Shown: positions 24,613 through 36,884, counted from the stretch's first letter. The stretch: 64,000 nt of DNA from Eumeta japonica (GCA_005406025.1 BGZK01002092.1:1-64000), one strand, 5' to 3'. Notes: a model not told the origin generated them from the letters alone. Program-made: numbers and translations.

Positions 24613-26423
24613 GAAATAGAAGTCTTAAGTACTAATACAGTGCTCGCGCGGAGAGAATTTTTATTTGCTTCGTTCTATAAATGAGGCTCATTTTTTCTTT
24701 AACTTTCGTACAATAATCAGAGCTATACTTGATGTATATTTTGCTAATCTTACCTAAGGGTTAGAGAAATGTATGTGCTTGTAACATAAAACTGTAGAAA
24801 AACCTGTTATAGCTTCATAAGTACTTACAGGAGCATTTATGAAATCGAGAAATAAAGGGCAATGTTTTTCTACTTGAGGATTTGCGATCTCAACACCTCA
24901 GTTCCAAAAGTTTTTGGCGTGTAATTATAAAATGTGACAAACCCTATTTGCCCCCACACCGAATATGATGTGAATGATCGATCGCTTGTCAATCGCACCT
25001 GTGGCCGCTCTTGAGACGGTATTTATAATTCGTGGAATTTGACCGATTTTCGTTCCCGAACCCGAAACAATACTATTTCGTGGTATGTTTACAGGCTTTT
25101 TTTCCTTATAAAAAAAGCAGACAATGACTGTTAAGTATGTCATCTTTTTAGCGAGATTTGAAAGAGGAACAAAAAAAAAGACTAAGAATAAAATCTCTAA
25201 GCAAATATTATTGAATATTTAAGTTGATTTTTAATTAAACTTCAGACTAGACCACCAAACAATAGAGGAATGGGCAGAATTCGTACTAAATTTCTTATCT
25301 CCGTGATGAAACAACAAGAACTTTGGTTTTATCATTAACTGTGAAATGTTGAAAACGTTTATTCCACAAGATTCCTTTTATAGCTCAAAAAGTACGGGGT
25401 AAGTATACGAAACGGTTTGCGGTGAAAGTGCACACCGTGGTCCGCTCGTGTGAGTGATTGTGGATTTCTGGGTCAAACATTTCAGAAATTACGAGAGAAG
25501 GGACATATTTTAACGATGGAATGTATCACGTACATGATTTGGCTGTTGAAGGTATGTTGTATAAAAGGGCTGGTCAGCCACTAAAGACTGTCGACGGAAG
25601 TGAAAAACTAATTAAAAAAGATACAACAGTGGTTTTGAGATCTTCAAATTGATTGCAATATCAAAATCAAAACATCATTATTTTTGAATTGAAATCATTA
25701 ACGTTAGTCTGGTTTCCACATGTATCGACACTTCGAGCAATAATCGTGTACATTTTTTTGATGAGCTGCGCAAGTCCAGTAAATTTGAAATATCAGTCAA
25801 TATGCATAGTAAGGGTTGAATTAGAAAATTGAGCCTTTTAATTAAATAAAATAGCCATAGTGTCGCAATTGTTTTATAGTTAAAATATATGATCTTCACA
25901 CATAGAAAAATGTTTCCACTCATACTCTTAATTCATATATACTGTTAACATTAGTATGTCGATGACGCGAATTCATAACATTTTACCCATCCAAAATCGT
26001 CTATCATGCGCATAGAAGTCATTATTTAATTATTTATGTATTTCTATATGAAAATAATAATATATTTTACACTCACTTATTACTTCACCGTAATCATATA
26101 CTTGAGCAATTAATTTAACCAAGAGCATCACTTCATACTTATAGCTACAGATGTAGTGTTAGCATTAACAAGTAACGTGACCGTGTCAGTCAAAACGCTT
26201 TTAAAATACTCCCCGTCCAACCTTCCTAATGAAGTTTTAATTAAAAAAATTAAACTTTACAATATGTAATGTAACGCAACAAGAATAGTAAGCTAGCGAC
26301 AAATTCATACTATGTCCACCCATAATTATGCAAAAAGAAGCACTCTTAAGAAAGCTTGCCCATCTGCCAATAAACGCTGCTTCGCCAGTATGGATATAGG
26401 ATTAATTGCTTCATCTTTTGGAA
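24613..26423. other. intergenic, no gene recognised
   Basis: AT-rich DNA. A 64-codon plus-strand frame at 25458-25652 has a moderately protein-like composition but matches no family I know and has no splice context. It is not called as a gene. Confidence 0.5.
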
Positions 26424-26835
26424 AGATCGATGTCAATCACAACCCCGGTCTCGTTTTAGATCCCGATCTTGAGATCGGAATCGAAAGTGCGTTCGTTGGG
26501 AGCCACACTTTTAATTCAGATTCCAACCCCGTCTTCGTTTTCGACCCCACTGTTCTCAATTTTGATTCCAGTGCCGCTTTTGATTCTGATCTTGGACCCG
26601 TTCTCGATTGTATTCCCCCTTCCGCTTTCATTTATGATTCCACTACCAGTCACAGTTCTGATTTGGATGAAGCCTAAGGCAAATAATTCCTATCTCTTTT
26701 GTAACTTCGATTCCGATCAAGCTCTTGATTCTGATCCCGATCTCACATTTTATTTTTACCCCGGTCTCGCTTTCAATTTCGGTTCCCAGTCCTGGTTCTC
26801 GATTCCGCTCTTCGTTCCGTTTTCCATTCCGATAT
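26424..26835. repeat. degenerate GATTCC/GATCTC hexamer array (largest copy)
   Basis: About 400 bp of loosely periodic 6-bp units (GATTCC, GATCCC, GATCTC, GTTCTC and variants), in the orientation opposite to the copy at 17.8 kb. Because the period is a multiple of three it keeps long frames open, producing DPDL/DSDL-like peptides over 121 and 126 codons on the plus strand and 64 on the minus. These open frames are a by-product of the repeat, not evidence of a protein. Confidence 0.65.
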
Positions 26836-28195
26836 CACTATTGGTCTAATTCTATGTAGTGTTAAACAGGACAGGAATGATAAGAGAAGTAAAGGAAGTC
26901 AAACGAAAAGGTGAGAGGACGTTACAAAAACCAGTAGACGGACAAAAAGTTGCTGGTCAAGAATGGATTAGGATAGCAAGAGGCACAGAGAGATGAAAGT
27001 CTTTGAGAAAGTCTTTGTCGAAAGACAAGCTGTTCTTGAAAAAAATATCGACGCCAACGGTAAATAATAAATGGAAATATCAGTAATTGTTAATATTAAT
27101 AAACAGCAATAAAGGCTTGTTTTATTTTATTAAGACTAAATAATATTGTTGTTTTAAAAAATGGTAATGAGTTTAAAAATAATCGGGTGCGATTTGGTCA
27201 ACAATATTTATGTCAATCCGTCTTATGCCAATTGAGAGGCGGATGTTTATGGAAATTAAAATTTGCTTTGTATGTATTTTTATAAAAGGTATCCCAAAAA
27301 ACTCACCATTTCGTTGAAAAAAAAAAAATTAGACACAGACAACTTCACCTATCGTGTTAGTTGGTCTAAACTAAACTATCGTTCAAGTTGAACTAAATTC
27401 CATACGGTGTGCAAAATTTCATTGAGATCAGTTTAGTTGAATCGAAATACCTCGTGGACAACATTGGGATACGGGAATTTTGTATATTGAGATATACTGA
27501 AATTTTTATTTAGATTTTTGTTGAACTACAGAGCCCTAAAAGTATTACTTATAGTTAGCTATCGCTTAGGCGATTAAAAAAATCACTTAAAAGCTTATTT
27601 TGGAACGAGGGATTAGTTTGTTTCGTATTAATTACATACTACACATTTATTATCACTATTTACTAAAAAAAAAAACTGAAATTCCTTTCTATAATTTTAA
27701 ATGTTTTTTTTTATGTTTAAACATTAATTTCTTCAATACTATGTTTCAATACATTTAGCACGATAAACTTTTTGAAACAAATTTGTACTTAAGCTAGTAG
27801 TCATACAAATAGTGAACTTATAGTGTTTTAAAGTTAGTTTTGTAAATGTCTCCGGATTCTTTTCCTTCGTGACTGAATTTCGCATAAATCAGTTAAGTGT
27901 ATAAAATGATTCCCCTTTGTTTATAGACAGTATTAATGTCAAATAAAAATACGCTTCGAACAAACGATGACATCTAAAATGAATATATTCACTACATTTA
28001 GAATTATTCCGAAGATTTATACACATTTTTATGGTTTTCTTATTAGCATTGGAATTTTATTACTTTTAGTATTCGTTTCTTGGTTTTATATGTTACATTA
28101 TTCAATAATTTAACGCTTAAAACAAGATGATTTGCATCCATTTAATACCATTTTCGTTGTGTCAGCATTGAATCGCCCTCAACTAAGATATACCC
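26836..28195. other. intergenic, no gene seen
   Basis: AT-rich with A and T homopolymers. I see no exon, RNA gene or named repeat. Confidence 0.55.
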
Positions 28196-28432
28196 TCTCG
28201 TAATCTGTTTAGTGAAGACCGAGGGCTTTTGACCTTCAAGCCCTCCACGCCTTGTCCAGTAATGATCCAGGACTGCTGACGACCGTTCACACTGTATTGA
28301 TGACAGGCGAAACAAACGAATTAATTTAATGTAAGTCAAAGATTCATCGGTTAATTCGTTGTTGATCAGGATGGAATTCAGTTGCTCGCGGTTCGAAGGC
28401 GATTTTTACCACTCGGCCATTACCGCCCATGC
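28196..28432 (-). mobile_element. tRNA-derived SINE-like element
   Basis: On the minus strand the right end carries a tRNA-like head. TGGCCGAGTGG fits the RNA polymerase III A box, and CTTCGAACCG, spaced about as expected, resembles a B box. The body further left contains a segment related to the copy at 38.8 kb: the plus-strand strings CAAGCCCTCCACGC and GGACTGCTGACGACCGTTCA are in the same order and spacing there. A short non-autonomous retroelement is the best reading. The tail and target duplication are not resolved. Confidence 0.55.
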
Positions 28433-28835
28433 ATGAAAAAATGATTAGAGCGTCAATAGTGAATTGTTTAGGGTGATCCTGAGGAATCCTGCGTGCTGAT
28501 GAAAACAGTCTAAAACTTTAGAAGACATGCACACACAAACACGCAGTGTGTGCTCATACTTTTTCATAGAGAAAACCTTTTGACACGCAATTGGTGAGTA
28601 TGAAACAGTTTCGCCATCGATTCAACCAATTTTTCTCTTGATTCGGAACACTGGATATACCGGTATGGGTTACTGCTTTCCCGCAACTTACGTTCAAAAT
28701 TTTCAACAACGACCCGGGTGAATTTTGATGAAATCATAGTGAAAAAGCGCCACCATATTAATTTGACAAAACGCAGTTTCCTATTCTCGACGTCGGCGGG
28801 TTGTAGTCTTTAATGGTAAAAAAAATACACGTCTC
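28433..28835. other. intergenic, no gene seen
   Basis: Mixed-composition non-coding DNA. No motif recognised. Confidence 0.5.
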
Positions 28836-29070
28836 GGCGAGCTGACGCCGTCTCGCGGGGGAGGCTGGGAGTTCAACAAAAGCCCTTACCACTTGACTCT
28901 ATTGTTTGAAAAGGACTCTGATTCCGCTATTGTTGTAGCGCCAGGTAGGTGGAGGCCGCTGGCCCCTGCGCCAGCTTATAAAGAAGCTCTCGTGTAGCGA
29001 GTAGTTGTGTAATGGATATCTCCAGCCCTATTCGCGAGGATAAAGTGATCTCAGCAAACTGAGCTAGACC
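28836..29070. promoter_or_regulatory. GC-rich patch with a TATAAAG motif
   Basis: A GC-richer block in AT-rich DNA. It contains CTTATAAAGAAG near 28976 on the plus strand, about 25 nt before a weak initiator-like GTAGTTG. No exon follows that I recognise. Its regulatory nature is a guess from composition and one motif. Confidence 0.2.
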
Positions 29071-31500
29071 GGTTATAGTTTTTCCTAAGGGCCTTTTTGT
29101 TCGTTTTTTTTTTCACAAATGAGAAGCGGCGAGTTTGGTTTAAATGAATTTAATTGATGCGTTGTTTTGTATTCTTCTATAATAATAGCGATATAACAAT
29201 TATGAGTTACTGTTTCAATAATTAAGAAACGATAAAATATTCCTAATCTTGATTCTGGAATGAAAAGTTATAATTTATATAGTTTCAGTTGCCGGAGCTT
29301 AATACATTTATATGAATTTGTTAAATTTCTGTCGCTTTAGAGATTCAACAAATATCACCATATACATTAAAGTATATTTTATTTCAATGATCCTATAAGC
29401 GCTACAAGGTGATCAACAGACGTGATATTGTCGAACCCATACTCATGTTCAGTTATAGTTTTTTAAATAAACAAAAACTTTAAAAAATATTATTACTTCT
29501 ATTCTAGAAGAAGACAATTAAAGTTTCTTTTGAACTATGAGCCTCGCAAAGGTATCGTGGATAAATGGCAGGTTTAAAGTAACCGATTGTGAAAGCTTAT
29601 AAATTGACATAGATAAGGTAAAAGTTTAAATATTAAGTTTCATTGTGGAACAATCTTTAAAGTATATTGCAGTACCATCAAATTTTGACTATTTCATAAT
29701 ACAAACAACGTAATTAATAAACATCCTTCTGCAGTTTATTAAAATAAATGTCGTTCAGCTGAACTTCACGTATAAAACCCGATCGTAACATTACTTTTTA
29801 TTCAAAGCGTTTACTATAATAAATTAATTCAAAATTGCAGCAATAAAACGAAACTAACGGCCGTGCACGCTGATACTAAAAATTGAAACAAGATAAGAAA
29901 ACAACATTAAAATTTCTAAGCCGGCCATTATTAATACGATACTTAGAAATGTTAAATAATCGACTGAGAATTATAAGCGCGAGGTAATAAAAAATGAATT
30001 CCTAGAGGCGGCACGTACCCCACTGTGAGGGGGGTTGTGGCGGCGTGGCGGGGCACGGGGGCGGCCTCGAAGGATTCGAAGGAATGTCAACTTTAGGCTA
30101 TAGCACTCACATTCGTATATCGAACGATCGGATCGTCATATCGTTTTCCTCAGTCCGAGATGCATAAGTTCGAAGATAGATATGGATATGTATTTTTTTT
30201 TCGTTACGTAAGAAAACATCCGACACCCCCGACCGCTTTGTAGATAAGTTACCTAAAAACGATTTCGTTTATCTCGAGCTATCGACGGTATGAGAATATC
30301 ATACTCACTGTGCGGCGCAACGTCTTTTTCGGTTGCGTCTAGTCTGCGTTCGTGTTTTTGTTCCGAGCTGAGCTGGTTTTTGAACAGCGAACCGATTCGA
30401 TCGGAACGAGGTGCCGGGATCTTATTATAGATTTGATACTTCTGAACTAATCCATGCGTAGTTATGTGCATACTCGCTTTTTGCGTATTCAAAGTGAGTC
30501 TGCGTTTTGTAGCAATCGATGTTTATGACGTCACGACGAATTTCTCGGGATGTGTCGCGAGCTCTTTCAAATAAGACAGATGATTTTATCGACGATTAAT
30601 TTAAAGCTCAATTATGTGAGTGTTTTTAGATAACTACAAAATAGCTTAGTGAATAATGTTTTCGATTGTAAATTTGGCAATAAAAGAAAGTGGGAGGCTG
30701 TGATGTCATAGTGTAAAGCGTCGTATAAAAGTTCAGTTTTGCAAGAAGAAAATGTCTAGGGTTTGGTGGTTAGCAATTCTTTATTTTTTTAAGTCTAAAC
30801 ACGATTTCAAAATTGATTTCACTGTTTTTTTATCATATCTACGAGTAAGTGACTACTTACACACGATAAGTAACATATTATATTAATATAATATGTAAAG
30901 TGACTAGTTTACATATTGCATTAACATTATATTTTCAGTATCAGTCAAAAGCCCTATTCATATAATGATCTTTAATTGCGTCACTTACCTAACAGTAGGC
31001 GCACTTAAAACATCGTTCCGTTTTGTTCATTACTTTTGTATTTTAAAGAGAGACATTTTTCACAACAATAGGACAGAAATAAGTGCCAGCCCTGTGTTAA
31101 GCATTTTTAAGTTGGGCAGATACGGATCGCCTCTTCGCCGATATTTGTGATTCTCTTTAGAACAGCCGAACGATTCACATGTAAATGTCAAACATCCGAA
31201 GAATGTCGAGTGAAACTAACCCTTTACTTTTGAACCGTACGAAGACAAGAGAAGGTATACGGATTCAGATGAGCGCCGATTAAATGCATATCTTGGGATA
31301 GCGCCACCAATCGCGTAATGTAGGTCCGAAATAGAAATTTTCCATTGCGCCTTGAAAACAGAAACTTCGTGACACACCATGAGGGATCAAGGTTCCGTTA
31401 ACAAGCTGGAAGAATTATTTATATGCATAATTAAATTTTTATATCCACATTTTTGAATATTTAAAATAATTTTAAAAAACATTGTAAAATATATATAAAA
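29071..31500. other. intergenic, with GC-rich spots near 30010-30075 and 30300-30380
   Basis: Mostly AT-rich. A G-rich block lies at 30010-30075. At 30300-30370 the minus strand reads through a CpG-containing stretch to GCACA|GTGAGTAT, a good donor that could end a non-coding first exon on the Egfr strand. No acceptor links it to the Egfr exon at 17.5 kb. Confidence 0.4.
30845..30896. repeat. two adjacent palindromes
   Basis: GTAAGTGACTACTTAC (30845-30860) has 6-bp inverted arms. The 24-nt AT-only tract at 30873-30896 apart from one C and one G (ACATATTATATT and its complement) is exactly self-complementary. Both could extrude as cruciforms; they may be chance in AT-rich DNA. Confidence 0.6.
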
Positions 31501-31501
31501 C

Positions 31502-31583
31502 AAACTAACTAATATTCGAATGTATATCTGTGTGGTTTACGCACAACAATCACACAGATATACAATGATTGAAACTAACTAAT
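31502..31583. repeat. 13-bp-arm hairpin between 12-bp direct repeats
   Basis: AAACTAACTAAT occurs at 31502-31513 and again at 31572-31583. Between them are the perfect inverted arms GTATATCTGTGTG (31522-31534) and its complement (31551-31563). The layout resembles a tiny inverted-repeat insertion with a target duplication. Confidence 0.6.
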
Positions 31584-31864
31584 CCTTCACCATTCTTAAA
31601 TTTTATTTTTCATAGTTGAAATTTTGGTGATCATACATTTCAATTCTAATTATTATTATTACTACACACTAAAGTCTATTTCTCAGAAGGGTAAGCAGGC
31701 ACGGATTTCCACTTCGTACAATCTTTGAATATATCAGTTGTTTCGCTGATACCTATAATTTTTTTCATGCAAGCTCGTCAATTAAGTCCTTAAAATCGGG
31801 CCTTTATTAAATATGCCACTGATTTAGTGTTCATAAAATTTTCAAGGGCGACTCATACCTACTT

Positions 31865-32990
31865 TTCTATCACATACGTTCGCTGTACAGATCTGTTTTG
31901 TTATTCTGCTTTCATTCATCCTTTCAAAATGGCCAAACTACCACAACATGCTTTTCACTAGATCCTCTTCCAAACGGCACCTCTCTCCGAGTACATTGTC
32001 ACTACATTTATTTCACAGAAACCAAACATGCTACGCAGAGAACGTATCTTCACTTCATTGGTTCTACTTTTATTTTTCTTCTGCTACACCCACCTTTCGC
32101 TACCGTACGTAATTGTAGAAATCGGGATCCCATTATGGATAGCCAAGCGCGCTTGTCGTGTGACAATTTTAATGTTCGTAATAGGAAACAAGACCTTATT
32201 CACTTTATTTCCTGCGTTCGCTTTCCTTTTAGTATCTCTATCATGTTTGCTGTCATTTGTAAACAGATTGTCCAAGTACACAAACTCTTCCATTTGTTCA
32301 ACTCTCTCACCTTCTGCACATATATCGCGTTCCGTCATACTTTTGCTTCTTTCAAACACTATGACATTCATCTTGTTGGCGTTTGCTTTCATACCTTTTA
32401 TCTTAACATAATCACTTATTTTAGTTACCATGCCTGTAATTGCACGTCGACGGAGTAAGGATTATCGGCGTACAGGAGGCGTGTGACAGACAGCTTATAA
32501 AATCTAAAACCATACTCATACTCTTTTAAATCATACAGACAGCTATCCACGAATAAGTTGAATAGCCACGGTGAAGCTACACATTTATCTTTGACACGGG
32601 TGTCAAACCAGTTAGTATATGTCCCGTTTATTCTGACGCAAGCACTGGAGCCCCTTTATAGGGATTGCAATGCCTGTATCAATAAGCTTTTCACACCATG
32701 CACGGATAGGGTTCTCCATAGATCATTTTTTTCACTTTATCATAAGCTTTTTCCAGATGTACCAAAATACAGAAAACCTTTTGGCCGTTGGCCAAAACTT
32801 TTCGCAATGTTTTGCAGAAGAAAAACTTGGTCCAGTAAAACCCATTCCTTTTCGAAATCCTGCTTGTATATCCCAGATCTTATTTTCAGTCTCATTCACA
32901 ACCATTTCAATAATTATATTTCGCGTACAGTCTGCAAATGACGTTAAAGAGGCTTACAAGGCGGTCATTTGTGGTAACCTGCCGTGGACC
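31865..32990 (-). pseudogene. non-LTR retrotransposon reverse transcriptase, decayed
   Basis: Reading the minus strand from about 32960 to 31865 gives, across several frames, the order of segments of an endonuclease-reverse transcriptase common in insect genomes. These are IWDIQAGFRKGMG, a degraded EKAYDKV stretch, CVASPWLFNLFVDSCLYDLK, LLYAD where the catalytic YADD should be, and KMNVIVFER. Then come VEQMEEFVYLDNLFTNDSKH, RQARLAIHNGIPISTITYGS and MNESRITKQI. Stops and frameshifts separate the segments, so it cannot encode a working enzyme. The 5' part with the endonuclease is missing. The clade is not resolved. Large plus-strand open frames at 31898-32458 and 32558-33032 are shadows of this region. 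Confidence 0.82.
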
Positions 32991-34434
32991 TGTCCCTTTA
33001 TAGAGGGATTTTTTTTTTTTTATATTAATTAGGTTTAAAATTAAGTCGTGAAAAATCTGAAGACGGTTTAAATATGGATGCAAACATGTTATGCATATGC
33101 GATTAGAAACTCGGCGCAGTATGTTTTTCCAATATGAGAAAACTGCATACGCGTTGGAAGTCCCGATAGATTTCGGGATGCATTCACACTTCACAATAAG
33201 AGGTTTTTTTTTTTAATTGCGTCTCGAGAATCCGTCCGTCTGCAGGCATTGACATATTACGCAGGAATCAAAATGCGGTGGGCCGATTTTGACGAAGTCA
33301 GTCACTGCACATTCCGTTATACAGTCACACAGTGGTCTGGTTGGTTTTGTTAGCGAATGCAGCCAAATACGGTATGCTGTTATATTTGTGAGGATTGAAC
33401 TTGTTATATTTGTCGGTTTTTATAATTAAGATCTCTTGTGACTTATGTTGGTTATTTTGAAGTCAGCCTTTCCCGGAACTTTAAATTCCTTAATGGGTAA
33501 CATGGCAACCATATAATCATAAAAATTTGTACTAAATCAGAAGAAAATAAAAAACCTGAGGTCAATAAACCAGGTTTTTAATAAGAATGAAGTGAGGAAA
33601 TAATAAATGAATAGACTAGTTAATAATGTAAATAAAATTTTTGCGTAACGTCTTTTTTAATTTTCTAATGACATCGTTATTCCTAAATATATTGCTGAAA
33701 TTATTTTTCAAGCACTTTTACTTAAGACAAACTTCTAAATCGATAAATGTATTCGGAAAAAAAATTGGACTTGTGTTTTATTGTAGTAAATACTGCTTTA
33801 GCACCGTTGTGATTTGAAACTCGATGAGACGAAAAAGCGTCACTAAAACGAGATAAACAAATTCATCTATAAAATTTAGCCTCTGAGGGAATAAGATCGA
33901 GTGCGAGATGAGATAAGATGCTAGCGAGAGAAGAGATAAGATACTAGCGAAAGAAGAGATAGAATGCGAGGGAAAAAGATATGTGTGCTTGTGTGCGCCG
34001 GCAACACATTATTCATTCAGTATATTCATTTGCTGCAATTGGAAACATGGACATTGAATAATAAAATGTAAAATAACTTTTAAACTTAATACCAATTTTA
34101 TAATCAATAAATCCTACCACTATCCCACTCCCGATACTGGATTCTTCTCATTCCCTCGCAGTTTAAATTCCTGAACGTTTCACTATTACCGCTTGTGAAT
34201 GTGTGTGCAATACGTAATTTTTTTTTATGTTTAATGAAATAAAAACAAATACCACGTATGTGTAAGAAACACTGGTGTAGTCTTATTTTCGATAAATGAC
34301 TATTTTTCCTATAATATTTAACGAACGTCTTCAATTTTGTTATTTTTGTTCCTTACTTTGCATCATTAAAAATATAGTTATTTATATTGAAAATAAAACT
34401 TCATTCCTGACGAATGTCACCAACAGCACATTTA
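32991..34434. other. intergenic, no gene seen
   Basis: AT-rich DNA apart from the short GA-rich tandem repeat at 33910-33976. No exon recognised. Confidence 0.5.
33910..33976. repeat. 23-bp tandem repeat, about three copies
   Basis: The unit GAGATAAGATGCTAGCGAGA plus GAA (33910-33932) is repeated at 33933-33955 with two changes and again, diverged, from 33956. Confidence 0.75.
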
Positions 34435-34892
34435 TTGACGTGACAACGTCTTAAATTAGGTTGCGGCTGGGAGTCACTTATGAAAAAGTGTAACGCTCGG
34501 TAACGTTACGATGAGTCACCGAACGAGAGAGGCCCGCCGAATGCCTTGCGTCTCTCTCCCACTCAACTATGATCGGTCTGCCGCGCGCAGCACTAGAGAA
34601 TTAGTGCATAGCTTGCAAATGTATTGCAAGTTATTGTATGTATATTTGTATATAAATACATGTATGTAAAGGTAAAAATAAAATTTTGTTAATATGAAAT
34701 TCAGTGCGAGATTCTTTGTATAAATTAATGTTTTAAATATAATTCTTTGTATAAATAAATGTTTTAAATTGTTACTATTATTTCATCCTTCTTCCTACTA
34801 TACGAATGAATATTCACATTAAAATGATTTTACCATTCAAAGTCGTTGTCACGTAAAACTTTCGCCCGTATACCGACTTTACAGGCAACCAA
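34435..34892. repeat. 460-bp dispersed element, copy 1
   Basis: This 458-bp unit is repeated almost exactly at 36885-37344, from TTGACGTGACAACGTC to TTACAGGCAACCAA. Near its left end is ACGTGACAACG and near its right end the exact complement CGTTGTCACGT, so it has internal inverted motifs. It also contains a roughly 30-bp internal duplication (ATTCTTTGTATAAAT units). It has no coding capacity. The start and end are shared by the two copies while the flanks differ, so this looks like a mobile unit. The class is unknown (non-autonomous DNA element or solo LTR). Confidence 0.8.
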
Positions 34893-36884
34893 TTTTTTTT
34901 TTTTACCATAACTCTCCCAGTCCGATGTTCAGCCAGTCGTAGTGCCTAAATGTACCGATAAATTGCATTTGTTTCGCGATCGCTTTCATTGTCTATAAAT
35001 CACTTTTATAAACAATTAGAGTATTCACTTCTTACCATTTTCAAATTTCAGAAACATGTGTATACTTATTACCGCTGAGTAAGCAATTTTGCATTCAATA
35101 TACATATGCTCAAAATTTTATAGTCCCCTTTTAGTACAGCCTAAATAGTTTGTTGGCGCGGCGAGCGTGTCGTAAATCACCGAGTAAAGCGTCCGCGCAT
35201 CGCCGCCGCCTCGGAGCGGTCAAATCATATTAAACGACTGGCAGCTCCGAAACGGCTCGCTTCGATCCCACAAATAAAGCTAAAAGTGAGGTATTACAAG
35301 AGATGCTTTTGTCTTACCTCTGTCTACAACTGTCCTTTATGTCCCGGCTCCAAACCCGGGACCGGTCTCCGGGCGGCGTGCAAAGGGGAAAAAAAAATAT
35401 AACGCGGCCGGCGGCCTAGCGCTGTCCAGTTTGAGGTTATAAGGGATTCGCTCCTCGGCGTGTGCCTTCTTTGTTATTAAATTTTTATATCTGATAGCGA
35501 TACGACGCATTCTTGATCGTGGATCCGGTTTCTACGTTTTAACGCTTTTCATAAATAAATTACAATATCGCTTTTAATATAGTATTTTATAGTTATAAAA
35601 TAAATAATATTAATATCCAAATAAATAAATAAACAGTTAAATTAAATAGTTATTTATTTCGATATTTATGCGTATTTTACTATTCTCTATCAAAATATAT
35701 GTTAGTGAGATTTTTTAACGGCATCCTTTTTTGGAGTTCCGAAGTCAACGTGGGATTTTCAATACATCTGTCCTTCCTATGACAAAGCTATTTTATTCAT
35801 AGATCCCATTAATCCCTACTTGTCATGTGTGATTACTTATAAAAGTGTAGTTAAAGATTCTAATTATTTTATCCTTCATGGAGAAACACAAAATTAGTTA
35901 TGTAATAATATCAATATATTTATTATCTAGGCGAAACTGATATTACAAATACGAAAGGGAATTAGGCTGTTGGTTACGTTACAGCTAAATCGCTACACCA
36001 ATCTTGATGAAATTTGTTGTGAAGACAACTTCAATCTTTGGGAAGGACCTATTTTTGCTTGTCTGTCTGTTTGCTTGTATATCCACAAGCGAACAATGCC
36101 CTAAACGATTCTAATGAAGTTTGGTGTACTAATTGAATAAAATATTATATAAAAGTATAAAATACTACAACGTCTGTCTATCTCTACGCCTGTTTGATAA
36201 TTTGACAATGGAAGAAGCGATTTTAATGAAATTTAGTATACTGATAGAACTTAGAAACACAAAACATAAACCTTTTTATATCTAGGCAATGAATTGACTG
36301 ATTATATTTCAATTTGACGTACTAAAAGAGCACACCGTCACTTAAAATACAAGCTAATGTTTGTCTGTCTGCTTTTCTACACGCCTTCTTCTAATTGGAA
36401 ATCGACTCAATAGACTGTATTCGTTTAAATGACTCTAACATCTTTTTTTTTAAACAACGCCGAAGATAATGTCACGGCACGCTCGCCGTAAGGCCGATTT
36501 CGAAGACCGGTGGCAGGAAGCTATCAATAATGTTTTACGCGTATGTAACGGGCGGCCGGCCACACCTCACCGCTCAGCGTACAGCTTCATTCCGCAGCGG
36601 AAATCTTGCCTTCTGTGGTCACTAATTAATCGAACACGGGACCACGTTAATTCCAGCTTTTAACGGCTGCCATATTTTAGTTTTGTTTCTATTGTGGTAC
36701 AGTACACGAAATAATAGAATTTATATAAAGAGAGTGTCTGTAATAAGTTTTAACAAAGAATCACGGAAAAGTTACTAAACACAAAAAAAGTAGAATTATG
36801 TATGCTGCTTTAATCGCTAATTATAATAAATTATTATCGCTATCTGTGATTCCCTATCGCAGAAACGCCGGACAGGTGGAAATT
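34893..36884. other. 2-kb spacer between the twin elements
   Basis: Contains GC-rich runs at about 35150-35230 and 35340-35470. Fragments of a common interspersed repeat lie at about 35975-36150 (CTACACCAATCTTGATGAAA and TTGCTTGTCTGTCTGTTTGC). A GC-richer patch at 36460-36665 has a 64-codon open frame that matches nothing I recognise. No gene is called. Confidence 0.5.
35975..36150 (+). repeat. interspersed repeat fragment (lepidopteran type)
   Basis: CTACACCAATCTTGATGAAA followed by GGAAGGACC and a TCTGTCTGTTTGC run resembles a widespread moth and butterfly intronic repeat. A similar text (GAACCGATTCGGATGAACTT) is near 54330-54350. Class uncertain. Confidence 0.4.

Noticed and set aside
25458..25652. 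64-codon plus-strand frame
   Set aside because: Composition looks somewhat protein-like, but there is no family match I know, no splice context and no neighbouring exon.
31898..32458. 186-codon plus-strand frame
   Set aside because: Antisense to a recognisable reverse transcriptase on the minus strand.
36469..36663. 64-codon plus-strand frame in a GC-richer patch
   Set aside because: No domain recognised; GC-rich DNA keeps frames open by chance.
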